From contig NZ_JAFJMJ010000001.1 of the NCBI RefSeq assembly GCF_017309385.1, positions 2,108,001 through 2,172,000 on the forward strand: 64,000 nucleotides of DNA, written 5' to 3'. Under the pieces are notes generated by a model that saw only the letters and a list, made by a program, of their open reading frames with translations, searched no databases and had not been told where the DNA came from. The stretch is from Amycolatopsis sp. 195334CR. Lineage in GTDB: Bacteria > Actinomycetota > Actinomycetes > Mycobacteriales > Pseudonocardiaceae. The translations under genes and the position numbers were made by a program. Positions 7,621 to 15,858 of the stretch are shown here, piece after piece. The stretch's first letter is position 1; each line of letters starts with the position of its first letter.

Positions 7621-9447
7621 ATGAACGTCCAGCGTGAGCCGATGCTGGCCACGTTGTCCGACCGCCCGTTCACCGATCCGAACTGGATCTTCGAGCGGAA
7701 ACTGGACGGCGTACGGGCGCTGATCGTCCGGGAAGGCGGTGGCGAGCCGCAGCTGTGGTCGCGCAACCAGAAGCTGATGAACGGCGCCTACCCGGAGATC
7801 GTCGCGGCGCTGGCCGAGCAGGGCGGGCCGGACTTCGTCGTCGATGGCGAGGTGGTGGCCTTCGACGACCAGGGGCACACCAGCTTCGCCCGCCTGCAGC
7901 ACCGGATGCACCTGCGCGACCCGAAGGCCTCGGTGGCCACCGGGATCGAGGTCTTCCTGTACGTGTTCGACCTGCTGGCCTTCGGCGGGATGGAAGCCAC
8001 CAGCCTGCCGCTGCGCCAGCGGAAGCAGCTGCTCGCGGACGCCTTCGACTTCGACGACCCGCTGCGGTTGTCCGAGCACCGGGACACCGAGGGCGAGAAG
8101 TTCCTGGCCGAAGCCCGCGACGAGGGCTGGGAGGGGTTGATCGCCAAACGCGCCGACGCGCCGTACCGCGCCGGGAGGTCCTCCGACTGGCTGAAGTTGA
8201 AGTGCGTGCGCGAGCAGGAGGTGGTGATCGGGGGGTACACCGACCCGACCGGCACCCGGGCGGGATTCGGCGCGCTGCTGGCTGGGTACTACGAGGGCGA
8301 AGTGCTCCGGTACGCCGGCAAGATCGGCACCGGGTTCGACCAGCGCACGCTGCGCGAGCTGCACGGGCGGTTGCGGGAACTGTCCAGACCGGACTCCCCG
8401 TTCACCGGCGAGGTCCCCGAGCGGCGGCCGCACTGGGTCGAGCCGGAGCTGGTGGTGCAGGCGGGGTTCGCCGAATGGACCTCGGACGGCCGGATGCGGC
8501 ACGCCCGGTACCTCGGGCTGCGGACGGACAAGGCACCGCGGGAGGTGGAGAGCGAGATGCCCACCCTGGACGTGAAGACCACGCGCCTGGACAAGGTGTA
8601 CTACCCCGCCGACGGGGTGACCAAGGGCGAGGTGATCGAGCACTACCGGACCGTGGCCGAGGTGATGCTGCCGCACCTGCGCGCCCGCCCGCTGACCATG
8701 CGCCGCTACCCGCACGGCGTCGGCGGGGAGAACTGGTTCCAGAAGGAAGCGCCGTCGCACTGGCCGGATTGGATGCGCACCGAAGACGTCCCGCAGCACG
8801 ACGGCCGGGACACCACCCGCCACGTGTTCGCCGAGGACCCGGCGACCCTGGTCTACCTGGCGAACCAGGCCGCGCTGGAGTTCCACATCTGGACCTCGAC
8901 CTGGGACGCGCTGGACCACCCCGACCTGGTGGTGATCGACATCGACCCGCCGAACGGGACCGCGGTGGACTCGTTGCGCGAGGTCGCGCGGGCGGTGCGG
9001 GAGCTGTACAAGGCCGTCGGTCTGACCGCGTACGTGCAGGCCACCGGCGGTCGCGGGTACCACGTGGTGGCTCCGCTGGACCGCAAGAGTCCACATGAGA
9101 CCGTGGTCGCGTTCGCCCGCGAGGCGGCGGACTTCCTGGCCTCGAAGGCGCCGGCCATGCTCACCACGGAGTTCCGGAAGAACAAGCGCGGCAAGCGCAT
9201 CTTCCTGGACACGGCGAGGAACGGGTACGCGCAGACCTTCGTCGCGCCCTATTCGCTGCGCGGACGCCCCGGCGCCAGGGTGGCCACCCCGCTCGACTGG
9301 GACGAGCTGGGCCGGACCGAACCAGATGCCTACGACATCCCGAAGCTGCGCCGCCGCCTGGCGCAGAAGGAAGACCCCTGGCAGGACATGCCCGAGCACG
9401 CGGGCTCGGCCGAGGCGGCCAGGGCGCAGCTCGCAGAGTTCCGCTGA
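7621..9447 (+). CDS. ligD: LigD: ATP-dependent DNA ligase fused to an NHEJ polymerase (LIG-POL order)
   Basis: A 608-residue protein. Residues 1-310 are the ATP-dependent ligase domain, with the nucleotidyl-Lys motif ERKLDGVRAL (Lys27), VVDGEVVAFD and GLIAKRADAPYR. Residues about 320-600 are the primase-like LigD polymerase, with the metal-binding VIDIDPP and YVQATGGRGYHVVAPL. There is no 3'-phosphoesterase domain and the order is reversed relative to the POL-PE-LIG enzyme of M. tuberculosis. It seals and fills double-strand breaks with Ku, encoded 15 bp downstream. The start ATG 7621 follows GGGGGT. The missing end-processing activity may be encoded separately. Confidence 0.92.
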   Translation: MNVQREPMLATLSDRPFTDPNWIFERKLDGVRALIVREGGGEPQLWSRNQKLMNGAYPEIVAALAEQGGPDFVVDGEVVAFDDQGHTSFARLQHRMHLRDPKASVATGIEVFLYVFDLLAFGGMEATSLPLRQRKQLLADAFDFDDPLRLSEHRDTEGEKFLAEARDEGWEGLIAKRADAPYRAGRSSDWLKLKCVREQEVVIGGYTDPTGTRAGFGALLAGYYEGEVLRYAGKIGTGFDQRTLRELHGRLRELSRPDSPFTGEVPERRPHWVEPELVVQAGFAEWTSDGRMRHARYLGLRTDKAPREVESEMPTLDVKTTRLDKVYYPADGVTKGEVIEHYRTVAEVMLPHLRARPLTMRRYPHGVGGENWFQKEAPSHWPDWMRTEDVPQHDGRDTTRHVFAEDPATLVYLANQAALEFHIWTSTWDALDHPDLVVIDIDPPNGTAVDSLREVARAVRELYKAVGLTAYVQATGGRGYHVVAPLDRKSPHETVVAFAREAADFLASKAPAMLTTEFRKNKRGKRIFLDTARNGYAQTFVAPYSLRGRPGARVATPLDWDELGRTEPDAYDIPKLRRRLAQKEDPWQDMPEHAGSAEAARAQLAEFR

Positions 9448-9462
9448 GTTCTGGAGGCTCGC

Positions 9463-10410
9463 ATGGCACGACCGATCTGGTCCGGCGCGGTGAACTTCGG
9501 CCTGGTCACGGTGCCGGTCGAGTTGTACAGCGCCACCGAGGACCACACCATCCACTTCCGCCAGTTCGAACGTGGCACCTCGGACCGGATCCGGTACCGC
9601 CGGGTGAACGAGCGCACCGGCAAGGAAGTCGACTACAGCGACATCGTCAAGGGCTACGAACTCGACGACGGTGACTACGTGCTGATCGAGCCGGAGGAAC
9701 TGGACGAGATCGCGCCTGGCCGGTCGCGCGCGCTGGACATCGAGGCCTTTGTGGACCTCGACGAGATCGATCCGGCCTACTTCCAGAAGACGTACTGGCT
9801 CACGCCGTCGAAGGAGGAGTTCGACCGCGCGTACACGCTGCTGCTGGCCGCGATGGACAAGACGAACAAGGCGGCGATCTCGAAGTTCGTCATGCGGGGC
9901 AAGGAATACCTGGCCGCGGTGCGGGCCGGCGACGGCGTGCTGGTGCTGAACACCCTGCACTTCCCCGCCGACCTGCGGGATCCGTCGAAGGAACTGCGCA
10001 AGCTGCCGTCGAAGCAGAAGCCACGCGGCAAGGAACTGGACATGGCGGTGGCGCTGGTCGACTCGATGTCCGAGCCGTGGAAACCCGAGGACTACGAGGA
10101 CACCTACACCGCGCGGGTGGAAAAGCTGGTGCGGGACAAGAAGGCCGGGCGCACGGTCACGCCGGAGGAGGAGCCCGCCCAGGCCACGCAGGTGGTGGAC
10201 CTGTTCGAGGCGCTGTCGAAGAGCATCAAGGGCCGGAAGCCGTCGACCGGCAAGCCCTCGACGGACCTGTCTTCGCTCAGCAAGTCCGACCTGGACAAAA
10301 TGGCCCGTGAGCTGGACATCAAGGGCCGCTCGAAGCTGAGCCGCGCCGAACTGGAGAAGGCGGTGAAGAAGGCCTCCACCAGTTCGGGCAAGCAGAAGAA
10401 GGCGTCCTGA
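9463..10410 (+). CDS. ku: Ku, DNA double-strand-break end-binding protein
   Basis: A 315-residue bacterial Ku. It opens with MARPIWSGAVNFGLVTVPVE, the standard start of the beta-barrel ring, and contains KGYELDDGDYVLIEPEELD and the minimal dimer domain through SMSEPWKPEDYEDTY. The C-terminal 70 residues are a Lys-rich tail with a SAP-like segment (LSKSDLDKMARELDIKGRSK), as seen in some actinobacterial Ku proteins, where it aids DNA binding. GGAGG lies 6 bases before the ATG. It is cotranscribed with ligD and recruits the ligase to broken ends. Confidence 0.95.
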   Translation: MARPIWSGAVNFGLVTVPVELYSATEDHTIHFRQFERGTSDRIRYRRVNERTGKEVDYSDIVKGYELDDGDYVLIEPEELDEIAPGRSRALDIEAFVDLDEIDPAYFQKTYWLTPSKEEFDRAYTLLLAAMDKTNKAAISKFVMRGKEYLAAVRAGDGVLVLNTLHFPADLRDPSKELRKLPSKQKPRGKELDMAVALVDSMSEPWKPEDYEDTYTARVEKLVRDKKAGRTVTPEEEPAQATQVVDLFEALSKSIKGRKPSTGKPSTDLSSLSKSDLDKMARELDIKGRSKLSRAELEKAVKKASTSSGKQKKAS

Positions 10411-10421
10411 CCACCCCGGTC

Positions 10422-10919
10422 TCAGCGGGTTTCCAGCACCTGCGCCACGAACCGGTGCAGTTTCCCTTCCAGCCGTTCGATCCGCTCGTCCAGCGTGACG
10501 GTCTCGTTGGGCTGCGGCGTGTCCGGTTTGAGCTTCCCGCGCAGGTAGTCCGAGCAACGCAGGTTCGCGCAGATGTACAGCCCGAGCGTGTTGCCGTCCT
10601 TTCCGGACTTGCCCGCCCGCCGCGCGGAGAAGAGCGCCACGTCGATCAGGCCGTGCGTGGTCGTGCACAGTCCGCACATCCCGCTGCGCAACCGGCTCTT
10701 GGGCGGGTCGGTCGCCCGCAGGGACATGCCGATCACCTCGCCGTCGTGCCGGGCCACCAGGTACGCGCGCTGCGGCGCCCGCGGGTCCCGCCAGGCCAGG
10801 AAATCCAGGTCCGACCAGCGGATCTCCTCCGTCCGGGCCGGTAGCGTCAGCCCCTTCGCCTCGCCTTTCGAGCAGTTGACGAACGACGCCCTGATCTCGG
10901 GCTCCGTGAGCGGCTCCAC
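10422..10919 (-). CDS. FBP/FusB-like zinc-finger protein
   Basis: A 165-residue protein starting at GTG 10919 (MEPLTEPEIRASFVN) behind AGGGG. The extra 22 N-terminal codons to 10985 look non-coding. The C-terminal half holds a treble-clef pattern, MCGLCTTTHG and ICANLRCSDYL, matching the FBP C-terminal domain found in FusB. FusB binds elongation factor G through this zinc finger and frees it from stalled ribosomes. A ribosome or EF-G rescue role is inferred from that family, and fusidic acid resistance is not shown. It is convergent with ku, 11 bp away. Confidence 0.75.
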   Translation of the reverse strand: MEPLTEPEIRASFVNCSKGEAKGLTLPARTEEIRWSDLDFLAWRDPRAPQRAYLVARHDGEVIGMSLRATDPPKSRLRSGMCGLCTTTHGLIDVALFSARRAGKSGKDGNTLGLYICANLRCSDYLRGKLKPDTPQPNETVTLDERIERLEGKLHRFVAQVLETR

Positions 10920-11007
10920 CGCGTTTCCCCTTTCGCGTCCAACGACCGGCCAGGGTAATTTCCGCTGCGCGGCGCGGCCACGCATTTTCTCTCCGTACGA
11001 TCACCAT

Positions 11008-12507
11008 GTGCGCACCAGCCGCCTCCGCCAGAGCCTTCCTCCGCGGTTCCCCCTGTTGTTGCGCACCAGCCTCGGCTTCGCCGCGCTCGGCGTCGGATCC
11101 AGCGTGTGCGGTTCGGGCGTGGTGTTCCTGCTGCTCGCGCTGCAGGGCATTCCGCACGACGTCGGCGAGCACGGCTGGACGATGGCCATCTGCGCCGCCG
11201 CGTACACGCTGTTCTCCCTGCTCGCCGGTTCACTGTGGACAGCGCTACTGCAGCGCCGGACCGCCGTCTGGTTCCTGTTCGACCGGGAACCCACCGAGGA
11301 CGAGGTTCGCCGCGCGCTCCGCATCCCGATCGATCTCGCGCTGGTCAGCGGCACTTTGTGGCTGACCGGCTCGCTGGTGCTCGGCACGCTCGCCTGGGTG
11401 CTGGGCTCGGTGTGGGACGCGATGGGCGTCGGGCTGATCATCCTGCTCGGCGGCCTGACCACGGCCGGCCTGACGTACCTGCTCGCCGAGCGGCTGGCCC
11501 GCCCGGTGATGACGCTGGCGCTGAAGGCCCGCCCGGCCGACGGCACGCTCTCGGTGACCGTGCTCACCCGGCTGGTGCTGACCTGGGCGCTGGCCAGCGG
11601 CGTGCCGATGCTCGGCGTGCTGCTCGTGGTGTTGCCGCCGAACCTCGGCACCCGCGATCCGGGCCCGAGCCTGGTCCTGCTCTCGGCGCTCGGCCTGGTG
11701 ATCGGGGCCATCACGACCGCACTGCTGGCCCGCTCGGTCGCCACGCCGTTGCACCAGCTCAAGGTCGCGCTGGACCGCGTCGCCCGTGGGCGCACGGACG
11801 TGCGCGTCCCGGTCGACGACTCCAGTGAGATCGGCAAGCTCCAGGCGTCGGTCAACGACATGGTGGACGGGCTGCGTGAGCAGGCCCGGCTGCGTGATCT
11901 GTTCGGCAGGCACGTGGGCGCGGACGTGGCGCGGCACGCGCTCGAGTACGGCGCCTCCCTCTCGGGGGACGTGCGCGAGGTGACCGCGCTGTTCGTGGAC
12001 GTGGTCGACTCGACGGCGATGGCGTACCAGTCGCCGCCGGTCGAAGTGGTGCGCAAGCTCAACCGCTTTTTCGCCTCCGTGGTCGACGCCGTGGGCACGC
12101 ACGGCGGATTGGTCAACAAGTTCCAGGGCGACGCGGCCCTGTGCATCTTCGGTGCGCCGACGCGGCTGGCTGATCCGGCGACGGCGGCACTACAGGCGGC
12201 CCGGTCCATCCGGGACTCCGTCCGCGAAGCCGGTGAGTTGGACCTGGGCATCGGCGTGGCCAGTGGCCGGGTGTTCGCCGGGCAGCTCGGGTCGAGTAGT
12301 CGGTTCGAGTACACGGTGATCGGTGACGCGGTCAACGAAGCGGCCCGGCTCACCGACAGCGCGAAGAAGGTGCGCCACCGGATCCTGGCCAGCCAAGTCG
12401 TTGTCGAAGCCGCCACCACCACCGAACGAGGTCGCTGGCGCCGTCACCGACGCCTGCAACTCCGCGGACGACAACAGCCTACGGTCACCTACACACCGAC
12501 TGCCTGA
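11008..12507 (+). CDS. Membrane adenylate cyclase (6 TM - HAMP - class III catalytic domain)
   Basis: A 499-residue protein. Six hydrophobic segments fill residues 1-240. A HAMP linker follows (RSVATPLHQLKVALDRVARG through SVNDMVDGLREQ), then a class III cyclase domain: VTALFVDVVDSTAMA with the two metal-binding Asp, NKFQGDAALCIFG with the adenine-binding Lys, and YTVIGDAVNEAARL. This is the architecture of the mycobacterial Rv1318c-Rv1320c/Rv3645 group, which makes cAMP. The GTG at 11008 lies 6 bases after TACGAT (10996-11001), a leaderless promoter, so the much longer upstream reading is not used. Confidence 0.88.
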   Translation: MRTSRLRQSLPPRFPLLLRTSLGFAALGVGSSVCGSGVVFLLLALQGIPHDVGEHGWTMAICAAAYTLFSLLAGSLWTALLQRRTAVWFLFDREPTEDEVRRALRIPIDLALVSGTLWLTGSLVLGTLAWVLGSVWDAMGVGLIILLGGLTTAGLTYLLAERLARPVMTLALKARPADGTLSVTVLTRLVLTWALASGVPMLGVLLVVLPPNLGTRDPGPSLVLLSALGLVIGAITTALLARSVATPLHQLKVALDRVARGRTDVRVPVDDSSEIGKLQASVNDMVDGLREQARLRDLFGRHVGADVARHALEYGASLSGDVREVTALFVDVVDSTAMAYQSPPVEVVRKLNRFFASVVDAVGTHGGLVNKFQGDAALCIFGAPTRLADPATAALQAARSIRDSVREAGELDLGIGVASGRVFAGQLGSSSRFEYTVIGDAVNEAARLTDSAKKVRHRILASQVVVEAATTTERGRWRRHRRLQLRGRQQPTVTYTPTA

Positions 12508-12519
12508 ATCCGCCCCGAG

Positions 12520-12547
12520 TTGTCCACAGGTGGGGTGGTTGTCCACA
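12520..12547. promoter_or_regulatory. Two direct DnaA boxes (TTGTCCACA)
   Basis: Perfect copies of the actinobacterial DnaA box TTGTCCACA occur at 12520-12528 and 12539-12547 in the same orientation, 19 bp apart, in the 125-bp gap between the cyclase and the FabH-like gene, which converge. No dnaA/dnaN or box cluster is nearby, so this is not an origin. It may bind DnaA locally or be chance, because TGTCCAC is frequent in this genome. Confidence 0.4.
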
Positions 12548-12632
12548 GATTTGCCCCGGCCGGGGCCGACGCGTTCCGCCGAGGCGCGCTGCAGCGCACA
12601 GTCAGGGAGTGCTCCGAGAAATCAGAACGGCC

Positions 12633-13619
12633 TCACGCCGTCGCCAAGGTGGGCCAGCGCAACAACGTCGCGCCCCAGGTCAGGCCGGCGCCGAACGCGC
12701 TCAGCAGGACCCGCTGACCGGCGATCAGCGTGCCGTCGCGCTGCGCGTCGGCCATCGCGAGCGGGATGGACGCGGCACTGGTGTTGCCGGTCCGCTCGAT
12801 GTTCACCACGAGCGCGTCCTGCGGCAGGCCGAGGTACTTCGCGGTGGCCTGCAGGATGCGGATGTTGGCCTGGTGCCCGATGAACCGGTCCACGTCGCCG
12901 ACGGTCCAGCCCGCCTGGTCCAGCACACTGCGCGAGGCCTCGGCCATCCGCGTACCGGCCTGCCGGAACACGGCCTGCCCGTGCATGTCGAGGAAGTAGT
13001 CGTGCGGGTTGTCCGACCGCCGCTGCTTCGCGCCGCCGGCGGGGACCATCAACAGGTCCGCCAGCGCACCGTCGCTGTGCAGGGCGAACGGGCCGAGCGC
13101 GCCGAGTTCGTCGGCGTCGCCGGCCCGCAGCACCACGGCACCCGCGCCGTCCCCGAAGATCGGCACGGTGCCGCGGTCGTCCGGATCGACCAGCGTGGTG
13201 AAGGTGTCCGCCCCGATCACCAGCACCCGCCGCGCGATCCCGCCCGCGATGAACCCGCTCGCGGTCGCCAATGCGTAGAGGAACCCGCTGCACACAGCGT
13301 TCACGTCGACCGCGTTGACCTCACCGAGGCCGAGCCGGGCGGCCACCTGCGGCGCGCTGGCCGGGCACACCTGGTCCGGCGTGGCGGTAGCCAGCACCAC
13401 CGCGTCGACCTCGGTCGACCCGGCCGAGTCCAGCGCCTGCCTGCCCGCGGCCACTGCCATGTCCACAGTGGACGTTCCAGCCTCGGCCACCCGCCGCTCG
13501 GCGATGCCGGTACGGCTGCGGATCCACTCGTCGGAGGTGTCGAGCCGGGCGGCGATCTCCTCGTTGGCGAGCACGCGCGGCGGCAGCCACGCGCCGAGTC
13601 CACAGAGCACGGCGGCCAC
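12633..13619 (-). CDS. FabH-like 3-oxoacyl-ACP synthase III
   Basis: A 328-residue KAS III-type thiolase-fold enzyme. The catalytic triad is visible: Cys in DVNAVCSGFLYAL, His in FIGHQANIRILQ and Asn in RTGNTSAASIPLAMAD. GDGAGAVVLR and LSAFGAGLTWGATLLRW complete the family pattern. Such enzymes start fatty acid or polyketide chains from acyl-CoA and malonyl-ACP. No fab or polyketide genes are adjacent, so it is a stand-alone copy and could serve a specialised product. GGAGGA (13627-13632) is spaced 7 bases from GTG 13619 and sets the start there rather than at 13634. Confidence 0.88.
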   Translation of the reverse strand: MAAVLCGLGAWLPPRVLANEEIAARLDTSDEWIRSRTGIAERRVAEAGTSTVDMAVAAGRQALDSAGSTEVDAVVLATATPDQVCPASAPQVAARLGLGEVNAVDVNAVCSGFLYALATASGFIAGGIARRVLVIGADTFTTLVDPDDRGTVPIFGDGAGAVVLRAGDADELGALGPFALHSDGALADLLMVPAGGAKQRRSDNPHDYFLDMHGQAVFRQAGTRMAEASRSVLDQAGWTVGDVDRFIGHQANIRILQATAKYLGLPQDALVVNIERTGNTSAASIPLAMADAQRDGTLIAGQRVLLSAFGAGLTWGATLLRWPTLATA

Positions 13620-13804
13620 TACAGATTCCTCCACCGGCCAGAGGGAGGGAAAACCTGGCCGCTCCTCTCTTTTAAGACCTACCTCTCGGTATACCGGTGG
13701 GTTGTGTCCCAGGTCTCAATTCGAAGAAATTTCGCATTCCTTGCCGGGGTACCGGAATGGTCATTCGTCCCGCGCGATTCACGATCACCGGAACCAGCGT
13801 GGCC

Positions 13805-13918
13805 TCAGTGTTCGACGGGAACGGGCGGGAGGAACAGGTCCGCGAGGTCGCCGGGCGCGTGCGTGACGGAGCCCACCCGCGCCGGGTCGGCGCGGGCATC
13901 CGGGAAGTACGACAGCAC
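13805..13918 (-). pseudogene. Possible gene remnant or very small CDS (37 codons)
   Basis: Directly after the response regulator stop, the minus strand stays open in another frame and reads LSYFPDARADPARVGSVT then HAPGDLADLFLPPVPVEH before a TGA at 13805. About 39 of the 43 codons since the regulator stop end in G or C, the coding signature of this genome. The composition looks like a protein C-terminus. A GTG at 13918 could start it but has no ribosome site. I read it as the tail of a lost gene; a free-standing peptide is the alternative. No family recognised. Confidence 0.35.
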
Positions 13919-13931
13919 CGCGGGCCGGGAG

Positions 13932-14567
13932 TCAGCCGAGGAAGGCCAGTACCGCCAGTACGCGCCGGTGCCCGGTCTCGTCCGGCGGCAGGTCGAGCTT
14001 CGCGAAGATGTTGCCGACGTGCTTGTGCACCGCCCGATCGGTGACCACCAGCCGCCGGGCGATCTCACCGTTGGCGAAGCCCTGCGCCATCAGTTCCAGC
14101 ACCTCGCGCTCACGCGCGGTCAGAGCGGCCAGCGGGTCGTGGCGCTTCGTCAGCAACTGCGCGACCACTTCCGGGTCCATCGCCGTGCCGCCACCGGCCA
14201 CCCGCTCGAGCGCGTCCAGGAACTCCGCCACCCGGGCGACCCGGTCCTTCAGGAGGTACCCGACCCCGCCCTCCCCGCTGGAAAGCAGCTCACCGGCATA
14301 GGTCTGCTCGACGTACTGCGAAAGCACCAGCACCGGCGAGCCCGGCGTCTCCTTCCGCACACGCAGCGCGGCCCGGACGCCCTCGTCGGTGAACGACGGC
14401 GGCAGCCGGACGTCCACAATGGACACGTCGGGCCGGTGCCGCGCCGCCGCCTCGATGAAGGCCGGGGCGTCGGTGACCGCGTCGACCACCTCGTGGCCGG
14501 CGGTGCCCAGCAGCAGTTTGAGGCCTTCGGCCAGCAGGACGTTGTCCTCGGCGATCAGGACGCGCAC
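13932..14567 (-). CDS. NarL/LuxR-type response regulator
   Basis: A 211-residue regulator: receiver domain with acidic pocket IAEDN, phosphoacceptor Asp52 in VSIVDVRLPP and Lys in GYLLKDRV, followed by a C-terminal LuxR helix-turn-helix (LTAREREVLELMAQGFANGE through VHKHVGNIFAKLDL). GTG 14567 lies inside the 3' end of the kinase gene (13-bp overlap), the usual coupling of a kinase-regulator pair. It receives phosphate from the kinase at 14555-15778 and binds DNA as a dimer. Targets are not evident. Confidence 0.92.
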   Translation of the reverse strand: MRVLIAEDNVLLAEGLKLLLGTAGHEVVDAVTDAPAFIEAAARHRPDVSIVDVRLPPSFTDEGVRAALRVRKETPGSPVLVLSQYVEQTYAGELLSSGEGGVGYLLKDRVARVAEFLDALERVAGGGTAMDPEVVAQLLTKRHDPLAALTAREREVLELMAQGFANGEIARRLVVTDRAVHKHVGNIFAKLDLPPDETGHRRVLAVLAFLG

Positions 14568-15778
14568 GGGCAGTCCATCGCCACCACGGTCGGGCCGCCC
14601 ACCGGGCTGTCCACCACGAACTGCCCGTCCAGCGCGGCGATCCGGCGCCTCATCCCGGCCACGCCGGTTCCCCTCTCCTCGCTGATGCCGCCGCGCCCGT
14701 TGTCCAGCACGACCACGCTCAATGTATCGCCGATGCGGGTGACGGTGACCTGCGCGCCAGTCGCGCCGCTGTGCTTGACCACGTTCGTGAGCGCCTCGTT
14801 CACCACGAAGTACGCGGCGGCCTCCACCGGGGCGGGCACCTTGCCGAGCGAGGGCACATCCAGTTCCACCGGCAGCGGGCAGTTCGCCGCGACCGCGGCC
14901 AGCGCGCCCTCCAGCCCCCGGTCGGCCAGGATCGGCGGGTACATCGAGCGCAGCACCCCGCGCAGTTCGGTCATCGCCTCCTCGGCGCCCTCCCGTGCTT
15001 CGGCGAGCAGGGCGGCGACGGCCTGCGGATCCCGCGCGAGCTGCTGTTCGGCCAGACCCAGCCGCATCGCGATGGACACCAGCCTGGCCTGCGTGCCGTC
15101 GTGCAGGTCGCGTTCGATGCGCCGCAGTTCGGCACCGTGGGCGTCGACCGCACCGGCCCTGGTCTCCTCCAGCGTCTCCACCCGCTCGGTCAGCTTCTCC
15201 CTGGCCGACGGCGCCAGCAGCAGCCCCGAGACGCGGGCGCTCAGGTCGGCGACCAGCGGGGCCACGAACACCGCCAGGCCGAAGCACAGCACGAGCTGCA
15301 CCAGTCCGAGCCCGGCGGCGCTGCCCCAGCTGGTCACCGGGATGTTCGCGATCACCCGCATCGGGTCGTCCTCCGGGAACAACCACCACAGCGAGATGGC
15401 GGGCACGGCGATCAGCGGCAGCACCGCGAGGCTGGTGCCGAACGTGCCCAGCACCAGCCCGCTCAGCATGTTCGCCGGCAGCCAGCGCAGATCGCGCAGG
15501 GTGGCCGGGTCGGCGAGCTGCGCGCGCAGGTCACCGTCGGACCGCTCGTGGCCGGGGATCTCCCGGCCGAGCCGGGCGCCGGCCCGCCGCCGCTCGAAGT
15601 CGGCGGTCCGGCCGAGCCACCGCAGTTCGTGCGGCAGCGCCACCAGCCCGATGCCGAGCAGGCTCACCGCGGCGGTGAAGAGCATCACCGGCAGCATGAA
15701 GGCGGTGACGATGCCCGTACCCAGGGTGCCGAGGCAGTACCGGAAGGCCGCGACCGCACGCCGCCACAGGTTGTCCAT
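14555..15778 (-). CDS. Sensor histidine kinase (NarL-partner, HisKA_3 type)
   Basis: A 407-residue membrane kinase. The N-terminal sensor region (1-190) has four hydrophobic segments in two pairs with a cytoplasmic loop between them, like the 'sensor domain' kinases of the LiaS/DesK group. The HisKA_3 H-box is ELRRIERDLHDGTQARLVS. The GHKL ATPase domain shows VNEALTNVVKHSGA (N-box) and DNGRGGISEERGTGVAGM. It phosphorylates the overlapping downstream response regulator. With almost no external domain it probably senses a membrane signal. Envelope stress is a guess from the family. Confidence 0.9.
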   Translation of the reverse strand: MDNLWRRAVAAFRYCLGTLGTGIVTAFMLPVMLFTAAVSLLGIGLVALPHELRWLGRTADFERRRAGARLGREIPGHERSDGDLRAQLADPATLRDLRWLPANMLSGLVLGTFGTSLAVLPLIAVPAISLWWLFPEDDPMRVIANIPVTSWGSAAGLGLVQLVLCFGLAVFVAPLVADLSARVSGLLLAPSAREKLTERVETLEETRAGAVDAHGAELRRIERDLHDGTQARLVSIAMRLGLAEQQLARDPQAVAALLAEAREGAEEAMTELRGVLRSMYPPILADRGLEGALAAVAANCPLPVELDVPSLGKVPAPVEAAAYFVVNEALTNVVKHSGATGAQVTVTRIGDTLSVVVLDNGRGGISEERGTGVAGMRRRIAALDGQFVVDSPVGGPTVVAMDCPCAS

Positions 15779-15858
15779 ACCGCTGATTCTTCACCGCCTC
15801 ACCCCCTCAGCGCGGTGGGACTGGCTACACCATTCGCCGCGGAATCTAGGCTCGGTGC

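Noticed and set aside
10573..11007. Long N-terminal extension of the adenylate cyclase
   Set aside because: It overlaps the FusB-like gene on the other strand and has non-coding composition; a leaderless promoter points to GTG 11008.
5353..11172. A 1939-codon open frame on the minus strand
   Set aside because: It lies antisense to rsbW, sigF, the methyltransferase, ligD and ku. Its product is a low-complexity Gln/His/Arg/Val-rich mirror typical of the antisense strand of high-GC genes.
12520..12547. Chromosome origin
   Set aside because: Only two DnaA boxes, no AT-rich unwinding region and no dnaA, dnaN or rpmH genes nearby.
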